DNA of 64,000 nucleotides from Streptomyces venezuelae (GCF_008642355.1 NZ_CP029193.1:7030001-7094000), one strand, 5' to 3'. Shown: positions 8,060 to 17,540, counted from the stretch's first letter. The notes: generated by a model not told the origin, from the letters alone. Numbers and translations are program-made.

Positions 8060-8854
8060 TCACCGTGCGTCGTCCCCGGGCGGAGTCCCCAGGTAGGCGT
8101 CCCGCACCCGCGGGTCCGCGCGCACCTCGGCCGGGGTCCCGTGGGCCAGGACCCGGCCGAGGTCGAGGACGACGACGCGGGCGCAGAGCTCCATCACGAA
8201 GGCGACATTGTGCTCGACGAGGAGCACCGCACAGCCCTCGTCGTCCGCGAGGTGCCGGACGACGGCCGACAGCTGCCGCCGTTCCTCGGCCGTCATCCCG
8301 GACGCGGGCTCGTCCAGGAGCAGGACGGCGGGCGGGTCCGCGACGGCCCGTGCCAGCTCCACCATGCGGGCCTGTCCGACCGGCAGCGCGCCCGCGTACT
8401 GCCCGGCCAGCGCGTCGAGGCCGCACGAGCGCAGCACCGCCGCGGCCCGTGCCCGCCGTCCCGCCTCGTGCGCGCGCCGGGTCGGCGCGGCCAGCAGGTC
8501 CGCCGCGAAGCCGCCGCCACCGCCCCGCCACTCCTGGGCGACGACCAGGTTGTCGGCGACGGTGAGCTGGCCGAAGAGCTGCTGCCGCTGGAACGTGCGC
8601 CGCATCCCGTGCCGGGCGCGCCACACCGGGGAGCGGCGCGTGACGTCCCGCCCGCCGAGCAGCACCCGGCCCCGGTCGGGGCCGCGGATGCCGGACAGCA
8701 CGTCGAACAGCGTCGTCTTGCCCGCGCCGTTGGGGCCGATGAGCCCGCAGACCTCGCCCCGCCGCACGCCGAGCCCCACCCCGTCGAGGGCCCGGATGCC
8801 GCCGAAGCGTACGCCGATGCCCTCGGCCCGCAGGACGTGCTCCCGCTCCCTCAT
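8060..8854 (-). CDS. Branched-chain amino acid-type ABC transporter ATPase (LivG-like)
   Basis: 264 residues. Walker A GPNGAGKTT, signature region LPVGQARMVELARAVAD (the degenerate signature usual in LivG), Walker B VLLLDEPASGM, and the H-loop LLVEHNVAFVMEL are all present. It energises import together with the LivF domain of the upstream fusion. Start ATG 8854 overlaps the stop of that gene (ATGA), so the ORF extension to 8956 is rejected. Third and last gene of the operon binding protein, permease fusion, LivG. HAAT-type importers also take up amides and other small solutes, so the substrate is open. Confidence 0.92.
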   Translation of the reverse strand: MREREHVLRAEGIGVRFGGIRALDGVGLGVRRGEVCGLIGPNGAGKTTLFDVLSGIRGPDRGRVLLGGRDVTRRSPVWRARHGMRRTFQRQQLFGQLTVADNLVVAQEWRGGGGGFAADLLAAPTRRAHEAGRRARAAAVLRSCGLDALAGQYAGALPVGQARMVELARAVADPPAVLLLDEPASGMTAEERRQLSAVVRHLADDEGCAVLLVEHNVAFVMELCARVVVLDLGRVLAHGTPAEVRADPRVRDAYLGTPPGDDAR

Positions 8855-11586
8855 GGCCGCGTCACGCCCTTCGTCGCCTGCCGTCCGCCGTTCGCGGCCA
8901 TGCCCAGGTACGCCTCCGTGAGCCGGTCCGCCCGTACCTCGGCGCGCGGGCCGCACCAGGAGACGCGGCCCTGCGCCAGGTACGCCACCGTGTCCGCGAC
9001 CCCGAGGATCTCGGCGGCCTTCTCCTCGACGAGCAGCAGCCCGGCCCCCGCGTCCCGGAGCTCGACGAGGAGCCGGAACACGTCGTCGACGATGCGCGGC
9101 GCGAGACCGAGCGACGGCTCGTCCGCGATCAGGACCTTCGGCGGGCGCTGCAACAGCGGTGCGAGCGCGAGCAGTTGCTGCTCACCGCCGGAGAGGGAAC
9201 CCGCAGGGACCCTGCGCCGTGCCGCGAGCCCCGCGAACCTCTCGTACACGGCGTCGCGTTCGTCCCGCTCCCGCAGGTACAGGGCGAGGTTCTCGTCGAT
9301 GGTGAGCGAGGGGAAGATCCCGCGCCCCTCGGGGGCGAGGACGACACCGCCGCGGGAGCGCAGGGCGGCACCTTCGCGGGTGGCGTCGCGCCCGGCGACG
9401 TACACGTGGCCCTGTGAGGGTGCAATGAGCCCCGCCGCGGTGCGGCAGACGGTCGACTTCCCCGCGCCGTTGGGTCCGAGCAGGGCGACGATCTCCCCGG
9501 CGTGCACGGCGAGGTCCACGCCGTGGAGCACGGGGGCGCCGTCGTGGCCCGCGTGGATTCCGTGCAGGGCGAGGGCGGGTGGCGGGGTTTCCGTCGGGGG
9601 GCGGTCGCCGGGCAGGGGCGGCGACTGCGGAGCGATGCTTACGCCTGACGAAGACGGAGACTCCGGCACCACCCCCACCCGCCCCCGCCTCCGATGCCTC
9701 CGCACCGACACCGCCGCGCAGTACCCGTCCGGGTCGTTCGCCAGCGCCAGGCCCGCGAGGCCGAAGAGGATCACCGGGAGGTGCACGGACTCGGTGACGT
9801 AGTCCGCCACCAGGTGCGGCACGATCGCGAAGACCAGGCCCGCCACCACCGCGAACTGTGGTCTCCGGACCCCGGCCGCGACCACCACCGCCAACCAGAT
9901 CAGGCCCGTCATCGCGGTGAAGTCGGTGGCGGTGATGCGGGTGTTGAAGGACGCGTACATCACGCCGCCGAACCCCGCGAGCCCCGCCGAGAGCGTGAAC
10001 AGCAGGAGTTTCGTGCGGACGACGGAGATGCCGGACGCCATGGCCGCCGCGGGAGCGGACCGTACCGCCAGCATGGCCCGCCCCGATGGCGAGTTCCGCA
10101 AGCACGCGAGCGAGGCCACGGTCGCCGTGACCAGGACGACCATCGCGACGCCCATGGCGCGGTCGTCCGAGAGGTCGACGGGTCCGAACACCGGGCGCGG
10201 GATCTCCCAGCCCGTGTCACCGTTGCGCAACCAGCCCATCTGGAAGAGGACTTGGTCGGCGAGGAAGGCGAGTGCCAGCGTCGCGAGGGCCAGGGAGCGG
10301 CCGCCGAGCCGCAGCGCGGGCAGCGCCACGAGCGCACCGAGCGCCGCCGCCGCGCACGTACCGGCCGCCGCCGCCCCGGCGAACGGCCATCCGTGGCTCA
10401 TTAGGAGCCCGGCCACCAGCGCCGCGCCCGTCACGAACGTGGCCTGCGCGAGCGACACCATCGCACCGAGCCCCGTCACCACGGTGAAGGAGACGAAGAC
10501 CAGCGAGATCGCCAGCCCCTGCGCGAGGAGACCGCTCCAGAAGGGTGTGGTGACCGTGTAGAAGGAGACGGCGAGGGCGAGCGCCGCCGCCGCCCACGGT
10601 CCCCAGCGGCGCAGCCACGACTGTCCCGCGAGGTAGTCCACCGGTGGCGCGTCCACCGCCGCCGTGCCCGCCGTCCGCCGGCGCCGCGTGAGCAGCAGCA
10701 GCCCGGCGAGCAGGATCAGGAAGGGCACGGCCGTACGGAAGCCGGTGATGTTCTCGGCGAAGTCGGCGTACCCCGCGACGAGGTTCTGGAGCACGCCGAG
10801 TCCGAGTCCGCCCGCGAAGGCGAGGGGGATCGACAGGAAGCGGCCGAGCACGGCGGCCGTCGCGGAGACGAAGAGGAACAGGGTGAAGTCGTGGGACGAG
10901 AGCCCGAGGAGGGGGGTAGCGAGGACGCCCGCGAGGCCCGCCAACCCGGACGACAGCATCCACGCCACCGAGGAGAGCCGGTCCGCGCTCATGCCGCGCA
11001 GCTCCACGAGCGACCGGTTGTCGACCGTGGCGCGCAGCCTGAGGCCGAGCGGCGTGTGGCGCATCAGGATCCACAGGCCGACGGCCACCACGGCCGTCGT
11101 CACCCAGGTGATGAGCTGGTCGGAGTCGATGCCGACACCGTCCGTGAGCTGCCAGCCGCGGGCCGGGCTCGGCCCGACGCCCGGCAGCCCGAACTGGTTC
11201 TCCGCGGGTTTCACCGGTGCCCCCGCGTCCTCCAGGAGCTCCACGATCCACAGACCCAGCGCGGGCAGGGCGACGAGCAGGCCGATCGTCGCGACGATCT
11301 GCGCGGTCTCGCCGACGCGTGCCAGCTTGCGGAACATCAGCCGGTCCAGGCACCAGCCGAGGGCCGGCGCCGCCACCAGGACGAGGAGCAGCGCCGTCGG
11401 CACGGCGGGCCACCCGAAGCCGGAGTGCAGCTCGTGGAAGGCGAGCGCGCAGAGGTAGGCGGTCGCGCCGTGCGCGAAGTTGAACAGGCCCGAGGCGGAG
11501 TACGACAGGACGAGGCCCGTGGCGAGCAGCGCGTACAGGGCGCCCGAGACGAGACCGCTCAGCACGAATCCGAGGAGGTCCGACAT
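8851..11586 (-). CDS. Triple-fusion ABC transporter: LivH permease - LivM permease - LivF ATPase
   Basis: 911 residues in three parts. Residues 1-300 are a LivH-type permease (LVSGALYALLATGLVLSYSASGLFNFAHGA; EAA-type loop near LRATVDNRSLVELRG). About 330-645 is a LivM-type permease (LAISLVFVSFTVVTGLGAMVSLAQATFV; LAVRSAPAAAMASGISV). A charged Ser/Pro-rich linker runs 645-680, then a LivF ATPase (about 683-900) with Walker A GPNGAGKST, signature SLSGGEQQ and Walker B VLIADEPSLGL. Normally these are three proteins. The frame is unbroken across both junctions, so this is a true fusion and not a sequencing join. It lies 12 bp after the binding-protein gene. Confidence 0.93.
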   Translation of the reverse strand: MSDLLGFVLSGLVSGALYALLATGLVLSYSASGLFNFAHGATAYLCALAFHELHSGFGWPAVPTALLLVLVAAPALGWCLDRLMFRKLARVGETAQIVATIGLLVALPALGLWIVELLEDAGAPVKPAENQFGLPGVGPSPARGWQLTDGVGIDSDQLITWVTTAVVAVGLWILMRHTPLGLRLRATVDNRSLVELRGMSADRLSSVAWMLSSGLAGLAGVLATPLLGLSSHDFTLFLFVSATAAVLGRFLSIPLAFAGGLGLGVLQNLVAGYADFAENITGFRTAVPFLILLAGLLLLTRRRRTAGTAAVDAPPVDYLAGQSWLRRWGPWAAAALALAVSFYTVTTPFWSGLLAQGLAISLVFVSFTVVTGLGAMVSLAQATFVTGAALVAGLLMSHGWPFAGAAAAGTCAAAALGALVALPALRLGGRSLALATLALAFLADQVLFQMGWLRNGDTGWEIPRPVFGPVDLSDDRAMGVAMVVLVTATVASLACLRNSPSGRAMLAVRSAPAAAMASGISVVRTKLLLFTLSAGLAGFGGVMYASFNTRITATDFTAMTGLIWLAVVVAAGVRRPQFAVVAGLVFAIVPHLVADYVTESVHLPVILFGLAGLALANDPDGYCAAVSVRRHRRRGRVGVVPESPSSSGVSIAPQSPPLPGDRPPTETPPPALALHGIHAGHDGAPVLHGVDLAVHAGEIVALLGPNGAGKSTVCRTAAGLIAPSQGHVYVAGRDATREGAALRSRGGVVLAPEGRGIFPSLTIDENLALYLRERDERDAVYERFAGLAARRRVPAGSLSGGEQQLLALAPLLQRPPKVLIADEPSLGLAPRIVDDVFRLLVELRDAGAGLLLVEEKAAEILGVADTVAYLAQGRVSWCGPRAEVRADRLTEAYLGMAANGGRQATKGVTRP

Positions 11587-11598
11587 GGCGGCCCGCCC

Positions 11599-12861
11599 CT
11601 ACTTGAACGGGATCGGTTCGTAGCACTTGAAGGGCGACGACACCGCGTACTTCCCGTCCCGCAGCTGCACGAGCGCGCCGCAGCCGAACGATTCCTTCTG
11701 CCCTTCGCGCAGCCTGCGGTCGCCGACCATGGTGCCGGTGTCGGAGTAGCCGTCCGCCGCCTTCTGGAAGGAGTCGAGGGTGAGGTCCTTGCCCGCCTTC
11801 TCGGCGATGGCGAGGAAGAGGTCGGCCGACATGTAGCCGGTCATCATGTGCATGTTGAGCGGGACGTCCTTGCCCGCCGCCTTCCTGATGTCCTTCTTGA
11901 ACTGCCGCATGTCCGCGGTGTCCTGTTCGAACGGCTGGAAGGACAGGAGCACGTGGACGCCGTCCAGGGCCTTCTTCGTGGCGCTCTTGGCGAGCAGGCC
12001 GGGGTCGTAGTCGGTGGGGTCGGTGATGACGCCCTGGAAGCCCGCGCGCTTGACCGCCGTGAACAGACCGATGTTGTACGGGGTCTGCATGACGGAGACG
12101 ACGGCGTCCGGCGCCCTGCCGCCGTCGGAGCGCAGGATCTCCTTGGTGTACGCCGACCAGTCGCTCGGCACGGAGGTGGCGGGGACGGTCGACTTGGCGT
12201 ACGTCACCTCGTAACCGGCCGCGGCGAAGGACTGCTTGTAGGTGCGGATGGCGAACGTGCCCGCGTCGTTGTCGTTGGCGAGGATCGCGACCGACTTGCC
12301 CTTCGCGCCGCCCATCACCTTCTTGAGCCCCTCGGGCCAGCTCTGGGTGATGGTGCCGCCGGGCATCGGGACCATGCAGCCGCCGAAGCCGTACATGTAG
12401 ATCGGGCCGCAGAAGGGCGGGATGGTGCCCCAGCCGAACGTCGGCACCTTCTGCTGTTGCAGGAAGTCCGCTCCGGAGAACGTGACCGAGCTCATCGGGG
12501 AGATCGCGAACACCTTCTCCCGCTGGACGAGCTTGCGTGCCGCCGCGAGGTTCTTCCCCGGGTCCTGCCCGTCGTCCTCCGCACCCAGGTAGTCGATCGT
12601 GCGGCCGTGCACACCGCCCTCGGCGTTCGCGCGGTCGAAGCGGGCCTTCGCGCCCAGGTCGGTGTCCTTCTTGCTGTATCCGCTCGCGGTCGTCATGGAG
12701 ACGATGCCGCCGACCTTAACGGAGTCCTCGGTCACCCCGCGCACGGAACCGCCGCGCTCTCCGTCGCCGTCCGACGCGCCTCCCGTGGAGGCGGAGTTGC
12801 AGGCGGTGGCGAGCAGCAGCGCCGCGGTGGCGGCGGTGATGGTGCGGATCGATCGGGACAC
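11599..12861 (-). CDS. ABC transporter substrate-binding lipoprotein (LivK-like)
   Basis: 420 residues. Lipoprotein signal: short basic N-terminus, hydrophobic run, lipobox LLATAC with Cys21, then a Ser/Gly-rich linker. The mature part is a type I periplasmic-binding fold (VGGIVSMTTASGYSKKD, DYLGAEDDGQDPGKNLAAARKLV, KSVAILANDNDAGTF), as in HAAT-family amino acid/amide receptors. Start GTG 12861 follows a GGGGGG ribosome-binding site. First gene of the importer operon, 12 bp upstream of the permease-ATPase fusion. The ligand is not deducible; the GWGTIPPFCGPIY pocket region is unlike classic leucine receptors. Confidence 0.92.
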   Translation of the reverse strand: MSRSIRTITAATAALLLATACNSASTGGASDGDGERGGSVRGVTEDSVKVGGIVSMTTASGYSKKDTDLGAKARFDRANAEGGVHGRTIDYLGAEDDGQDPGKNLAAARKLVQREKVFAISPMSSVTFSGADFLQQQKVPTFGWGTIPPFCGPIYMYGFGGCMVPMPGGTITQSWPEGLKKVMGGAKGKSVAILANDNDAGTFAIRTYKQSFAAAGYEVTYAKSTVPATSVPSDWSAYTKEILRSDGGRAPDAVVSVMQTPYNIGLFTAVKRAGFQGVITDPTDYDPGLLAKSATKKALDGVHVLLSFQPFEQDTADMRQFKKDIRKAAGKDVPLNMHMMTGYMSADLFLAIAEKAGKDLTLDSFQKAADGYSDTGTMVGDRRLREGQKESFGCGALVQLRDGKYAVSSPFKCYEPIPFK

Positions 12862-12974
12862 GGCCGAGCCCCCCTGAAGTCGAAGTGGGGCTGATTCTGT
12901 GGCGGACCTGATGAACCGTCAATAAGTGGCGCGGGTGTATTTGATGGAGCGTCAGAAAGTGCCGGCCGGCCCGG

Positions 12975-14798
12975 CTAGCTGCTGTACAGCGCCTCGACCT
13001 CGGCCGAGTACACCGTCTCGATCGCCTTCCGCTTCAGCTTCAGGGACGGTGTCAGGAGGCCGTGCTCCTCGGTGAACTGGTGCGCCAGTATGCGGAACGT
13101 ACGGATCGATTCGGCCTGCGAGACGAGCGTGTTGGCGGCGACCACGGCCCGCCGCACCTCGGTCTCCAGGTCCGGATCACGCACCAGCTCGCCCGGCGGC
13201 AGCATCGGCTTGCGGCGCATGGTCAGCCAGTGCTCCACGGCCTCCGCGTCCAGGGTGACGAGCGCGGCGATGTAGGGGCGGTCGTTGCCGACGAGGATGC
13301 ACTGGGCCACCAGCGGATGATCGCGGACCCGCTCCTCCAGCTGGGCGGGTGACACGCTCTTGCCCCCCGACGTCACCAGGATCTCCTTCTTGCGCCCGGT
13401 GATCGTCAGATAGCCGTCCTCGTCGAGGGAACCGATGTCGCCGGTGGCGAGCCAGCCGTCGTGCAGGGTCGCGTCGGTGGCCTTCGGGTTGTTCAGATAG
13501 CCCTGGAAGACGTTGCCGCCGTTCAGCCAGATCTCGCCGTCCTCCGCGATGTGCACGGTGGTGCCGGGGATGGCCTGGCCGACCGTGCCGTAGCGGGTGC
13601 GCTCGGGCGGGTTGGCGGTCGCCGCCGCCGTCGACTCGGTGAGCCCGTACCCCTCGTAGATCGTCACGCCGGCGCCCGCGAAGAACAGGCCGAGCCGCCG
13701 GTCCATGCCCGAGCCGCCCGACATCGCGTGCCGCACCCGGCCGCCCATCGCCTCCCGCACCTTGGAGAAGACGAGCTTGTCGAAGAGCTGGTGCTGCATG
13801 CGCAGCCCCGCCGAAGGGCCGGGGCCCGTACCGAAGGCCCTGGCCTCCATCGCGTCGGCGTACCGCACCGCGCACTCCACGGCCTTGTCGAACGCACCCG
13901 CCTTCCCGTCCCGCTCCGCCTTGCGCCGCGCCGCGTTGAAGACCTTCTCGAAGATGTACGGCACGGCCAGGATGAACGTGGGCCGGAACGCCGCCAGGTC
14001 CGGCAGGAGCGCCGCCGCGTTCAGGTTCGGCTGGTGGCCCATCTTGACCCGGCCGCGCACGGCCGCGATCTGCACCATGCGGCCGAAGACGTGCGCGAGC
14101 GGCAGGAAGAGCAGGGTGGTCGCCTCGTCGCCCCGCCTGGAGTGGAACACCGGCTCCCAGCGCCCGACCATCACATCCGCCTCGAACATGAAGTTCGCGT
14201 GGGAGATCAGACAGCCCTTGGGGCGGCCCGTGGTGCCCGAGGTGTAGATGATCGTGGCGATGGAGTCGGGCGTGACGGCGCGACGGTGGCGGTGCACCAC
14301 CTCGTCGTCGATGTCGTGCCCCGCCTCGGCCAGCTCGCCCACGGCGTCCGCGTCCAGCTGCCAGAGCCTGCGCAGCTGCGGCAGCCGGTCGACGACGGAG
14401 CCGATCGTCATCGCGTGGTCCTCGTGCTCGACCATCGCCGCCGACACCTGCGCGTCGTGCAGCATCCACAGGACCTGGTCGGCGGAGGAGGTCGGATAGA
14501 TCGGTACGACCTGGGCGCCGATGGCCCACAGGGCGAAGTCGAAGAGCGTCCACTCGTAGCGGGTGCGGGACATGATGGCGACGCGGTCGCCGAAACGGAC
14601 GCCCTGGGCGATCAGGCCCTTGGCGAGGGCCAGCACCTCGTCACGGAACTCGCCCGACGTGACGTCGTGCCACCGCCCGTCGGCCTTGCGGCCGAAGGCG
14701 ACGCGGAGCGGGTCCTCGACGGCATGGTCGAACACGGCGTCGGCAAGGCCGCCCACCAGCGGCACCGACGCCATCGGAGGATTCGTGAACTCGCGCAA
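12975..14798 (-). CDS. Long-chain fatty-acid--CoA ligase (FadD15-type)
   Basis: 607 residues of the AMP-forming acyl-CoA synthetase family. P-loop/A3 motif IIYTSGTTGRPKG (about 192-204), A5 region EGYGLTEST, A7 LATGDIG and the A8 TGRKKEILVTSGGKSVSP hinge are visible; the catalytic lysine lies near the C-terminus in LKLKRK. It activates long-chain fatty acids for beta-oxidation or lipid synthesis at the inner membrane face. The start is TTG 14798, preceded by AAGGAG; the longer frame to 14897 lacks a ribosome-binding site. It has an AT-rich palindrome about 145 bp upstream. Confidence 0.94.
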   Translation of the reverse strand: MREFTNPPMASVPLVGGLADAVFDHAVEDPLRVAFGRKADGRWHDVTSGEFRDEVLALAKGLIAQGVRFGDRVAIMSRTRYEWTLFDFALWAIGAQVVPIYPTSSADQVLWMLHDAQVSAAMVEHEDHAMTIGSVVDRLPQLRRLWQLDADAVGELAEAGHDIDDEVVHRHRRAVTPDSIATIIYTSGTTGRPKGCLISHANFMFEADVMVGRWEPVFHSRRGDEATTLLFLPLAHVFGRMVQIAAVRGRVKMGHQPNLNAAALLPDLAAFRPTFILAVPYIFEKVFNAARRKAERDGKAGAFDKAVECAVRYADAMEARAFGTGPGPSAGLRMQHQLFDKLVFSKVREAMGGRVRHAMSGGSGMDRRLGLFFAGAGVTIYEGYGLTESTAAATANPPERTRYGTVGQAIPGTTVHIAEDGEIWLNGGNVFQGYLNNPKATDATLHDGWLATGDIGSLDEDGYLTITGRKKEILVTSGGKSVSPAQLEERVRDHPLVAQCILVGNDRPYIAALVTLDAEAVEHWLTMRRKPMLPPGELVRDPDLETEVRRAVVAANTLVSQAESIRTFRILAHQFTEEHGLLTPSLKLKRKAIETVYSAEVEALYSS

Positions 14799-14940
14799 TG
14801 ATGCTCCTTGTGGCGCTCCGCACAGCGCCGTGACCGTACCCCACGCCGCGCGCGTGCGGGAGGGGGTCTCTGGGCGCCGGGCACGGAACATCCGCACTGG
14901 TCAGCCGGTCAAAATACGGCCACAAGGGGAAGGGCCGGAC

Positions 14941-14964
14941 AACTTACTTACGCTGGAGTAAGTT
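14941..14964. promoter_or_regulatory. AT-rich 8-bp palindrome, probable operator
   Basis: AACTTACT and AGTAAGTT separated by TACGCTGG: perfect 8-bp arms, 24 bp overall. It stands out as AT-rich between the acyl-CoA ligase (minus) and the hydrolase (plus). The TTAC...GTAA core is a shape often bound by TetR-family regulators of fatty-acid genes. No regulator gene is adjacent. Confidence 0.5.
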
Positions 14965-15080
14965 TCGGTGGCGTAATCTCCACGGAATCTGTACGCGGCC
15001 TGCGGAGTGTCGTGGCGCGTGGGGAACTCGTACAGGTCCTTCGACGTTGTACGGGCCGCCGAGACGCCGAAGGAGCCCCC

Positions 15081-15770
15081 GTGTCCACACCCGCCGCCCG
15101 GTCCGGTTCGCCGCTGATCTTCCCCAGCACCTCCAGGCCCCTGCGGGCGGCCGTCCTCCTGCTGCACGGAGGCCGGGAGCACGGCACGTCGGCGCCCCCG
15201 GCCGTGAACCTGCCGGGGCTGCGCATGTGGCCCTTCGCCCGCGCCCTCAGGAAGAGCTTCGGCGCGCGGGGCGTCGCGGTCGGCCGGGTCCGCTACCGCT
15301 GCCGGGGCTGGAACGGCGACCGGGCGGACGCGGCCCGCGACGCGAGCCGCGCGCTCGCCGACCTCGCGCCCCGCATCGGGGACGCGCCCGTGATCCTGGT
15401 CGGCCACTCCATGGGCGCCCGCGCGGCCCTGCGCGCCGCCGGCCACCCGTCGGTCCGGGCCGTGGTGGGCCTTGCCCCCTGGTGCCCGCCGGAGGAGCCG
15501 GTCGCCCACCTGCGGGACCGCGGGGTGGTGCTCCTGCACGGCGACCGTGACGGGACGACCGACCCGGCGGAGTCGGCGGCCTACGCGGCACGGGCGACGG
15601 CCGCGGGCGCGGACGCGACCCTGGTGACGATGGACGGCAGCGACCACGCGATGCTGCGCCACGCCCCGGCCTGGCACGCCCTGACGACGGCGACGGTGGG
15701 CGGGCTGCTGGGGCTCGGGCCGGTGCCGGACGAGGTGACGCGGGCGGCGGGGGTGCAGCCGGGAGTGTGA
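15081..15770 (+). CDS. Alpha/beta-hydrolase
   Basis: 229 residues. The nucleophile elbow is GHSMG with Ser110; the acid is likely Asp155 in HGDRDG and the base His189 in GSDHAM. This gives a complete catalytic triad in a small dienelactone-hydrolase-like fold. No signal peptide, so cytoplasmic. Start GTG 15081 with AAGGAG 6 bases upstream; the upstream ORF extension is rejected. Substrate unknown. It is convergent with the MFS exporter gene, with a strong hairpin between them. Confidence 0.88.
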   Translation: MSTPAARSGSPLIFPSTSRPLRAAVLLLHGGREHGTSAPPAVNLPGLRMWPFARALRKSFGARGVAVGRVRYRCRGWNGDRADAARDASRALADLAPRIGDAPVILVGHSMGARAALRAAGHPSVRAVVGLAPWCPPEEPVAHLRDRGVVLLHGDRDGTTDPAESAAYAARATAAGADATLVTMDGSDHAMLRHAPAWHALTTATVGGLLGLGPVPDEVTRAAGVQPGV

Positions 15771-15818
15771 CTCGACGGGGCCGCCGAGCGAGGCCGCGGC
15801 CCGGGAGGGCAGGCGAGA

Positions 15819-15862
15819 TCCGCCACCGGAGTGCCCACTCGGTGGACGGCTCCGGTGGCGGA
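15819..15862. terminator. Bidirectional hairpin between convergent hydrolase and MFS genes
   Basis: TCCGCCACCGGAG at 15819-15831 pairs with CTCCGGTGGCGGA at 15850-15862 (13 bp, perfect). The 18-base loop contains a nested CCAC/GTGG pair. It sits between two converging stops with no T-run on either side, as is common in Streptomyces. Confidence 0.6.
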
Positions 15863-15879
15863 CGCGAGCAGACGTACCG

Positions 15880-17421
15880 TCAGCGCGTCGCCTCCTCGAC
15901 GTGCGGCCGCGCGCCCGGAGTTCCGGCCACACGGCCCGGCGCCGACCCCACGGCACCGCTTACGCGGCCGGTCGGTTCGGCGGACGCCCGCTTCCCCGGC
16001 GCCCGCACCATCACCAGCACCAGGACGCCCGCCACCAGAGCGGCCGCACCCGCCGCCAGCGACGCCCCGTTGAGGCCGTGCGCGAAGGCCGCGCGGACCG
16101 CGTGCTCGGGCACCGTTCCGTGCAGGGCCGCCGCGCCGCCGCCCGCGGCCGTGTGCGCCGCGTCGTGGCCGAGCGAGTCCTGCATGCGCGCGGTCAGCAC
16201 CGTCCCGAACAGGGCGACCCCGATCGCGTACCCGAGCTGGCGGAAGGCGTTGACCGCGCCGCCCGCCATCCCGGCGTTCGCGGGCGGTACCGAGGCCAGC
16301 GCCGCCCCCGCGAGACCGGGCGCGACCAGGCCGGAGCCGACACCTGTGAGCGCAAGACCCGGCGCGAGCACCCCCCAGGACGACCCGGCGTCCAGCACCG
16401 CCATGCACAGCCCGCCCGCGCCGATCAGGAGCAGTCCGACACCGATGACCAGACGCGGCGCCACCCCGTGCAGCAGCCGCCCGGCGACCAGCGCCACCAC
16501 GAACGACGTACCGGCGAGCGGCAGCAGCACCAGGCTCCCGCGCACCGGGCTCATCCCCAGCATGGTCTGCAGCCAGATGGACAGGTACGGGACGACGCCG
16601 AACGCGGCCCCGTTGTAGCCGACCGCGCCGATCAGCACGCCGGTGAACGCGGGCTTGCGCAGCAGCCGCAGGTCGAGGAGTGGCTGCGCCACGCGCCGCT
16701 CGACCAGCACGAAGCCGAGCAGCGCGAGCGCCGACACCGCGAACCACGTGCCGGCCGCCGCCGACGTCCAGCCGTCCGCCCCGCCCCGCAGCACCCCGTA
16801 CGTCCCCGCCCCCGCGAAGCACGCGAACGCCGCCGTGCCCGCCCAGTCGACCCGGCGCCCGGCGGGCCCGCGCGACTCCGGCACCAGACGCAGCGTCAGC
16901 CAGATCGACGCGACGCTCACCGGCAGGTTCACGAAGAAGATCCAGCGCCAGCCGGGACCCTCCGTGAGCAGCCCGCCCACGATGGGTCCGAGCGCTGCCG
17001 ACGCCCCGCTCACCGCACCCCACACGCCGAGCGCGGCCGACCGGTCGCGCCCCTGGTAGGCGGCGCCGAGCAACGGCAGCGTCGTGGCGAGCATCGCCGC
17101 CGCGCCGAGACCCTGTACGGCGCGCGCCGCCACGAGCACGTCCGCGTCCGACGCGAGCCCGCAGCCCAGCGAGGCGACCGCGAACAGCGCGGTGCCGATG
17201 ACGTTGAGCCGCCGCCTGCCGAACACGTCGGCCGCGGCGCCGACGCCGAGCAGCAGCGCGGCCAGCGCGAGCGCGTAGCCGTCGATGACCCACTGCAGGT
17301 CGCTCAGCGAGGCGTGCAGCGCCGCCGCCATGTCGGGCAGCGCCACGATCACGATCGTCACGTCCAGCAGCAGCATGAACGTGCCCAGAGACACCGCCGC
17401 GAGCGGCCCCCATGTACGCAT
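15880..17421 (-). CDS. MFS drug:proton antiporter, DHA2 (EmrB/QacA) type, 14 TMS
   Basis: 513 residues with about 14 hydrophobic segments. Motif D1, LDVTIVIVALPDM, lies in TM1; motif A, GAAADVFGRRRLNVIG, in loop 2-3; and motif C-like GPIVGGLLTEGPGWRWIFFVNLP in TM5 and the following loop. Together they define an EmrB/QacA-type exporter of hydrophobic compounds. Start ATG 17421. It is divergent from the Lrp-type regulator at 17541, a common local regulator/exporter arrangement. Substrate unknown. Confidence 0.93.
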   Translation of the reverse strand: MRTWGPLAAVSLGTFMLLLDVTIVIVALPDMAAALHASLSDLQWVIDGYALALAALLLGVGAAADVFGRRRLNVIGTALFAVASLGCGLASDADVLVAARAVQGLGAAAMLATTLPLLGAAYQGRDRSAALGVWGAVSGASAALGPIVGGLLTEGPGWRWIFFVNLPVSVASIWLTLRLVPESRGPAGRRVDWAGTAAFACFAGAGTYGVLRGGADGWTSAAAGTWFAVSALALLGFVLVERRVAQPLLDLRLLRKPAFTGVLIGAVGYNGAAFGVVPYLSIWLQTMLGMSPVRGSLVLLPLAGTSFVVALVAGRLLHGVAPRLVIGVGLLLIGAGGLCMAVLDAGSSWGVLAPGLALTGVGSGLVAPGLAGAALASVPPANAGMAGGAVNAFRQLGYAIGVALFGTVLTARMQDSLGHDAAHTAAGGGAAALHGTVPEHAVRAAFAHGLNGASLAAGAAALVAGVLVLVMVRAPGKRASAEPTGRVSGAVGSAPGRVAGTPGARPHVEEATR

Positions 17422-17501
17422 TTCCTGTTCCTCCGACTCTCGTCCGACGCCTCATGGGCGTTCTCGTACGATGAGCCGACAGCGGCCGAAGCCGGTGCCA
17501 G

Positions 17502-17516
17502 GCGGCCATGGGCCGC
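17502..17516. promoter_or_regulatory. Palindrome in the MFS/Lrp divergent promoter region
   Basis: GCGGCC-ATG-GGCCGC, perfect 6-bp arms, 25 bp upstream of the regulator start and about 80 bp upstream of the MFS start. Candidate site for autoregulation. Confidence 0.3.
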
Positions 17517-17540
17517 ACTGATCCGACATACGGGGGCTTC

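Noticed and set aside
6662..9802. Open frame of 1,046 codons on the plus strand
   Set aside because: Antisense to the aldo/keto reductase and LivG/LivF genes and partly overlaps the Trypco1-like gene. Low-complexity translation without motifs.
8851..11586. Suspected frameshift or assembly join producing the Liv fusion
   Set aside because: Codon-position GC and domain content are continuous through both junctions and the linker is typical; a real fusion is simpler.
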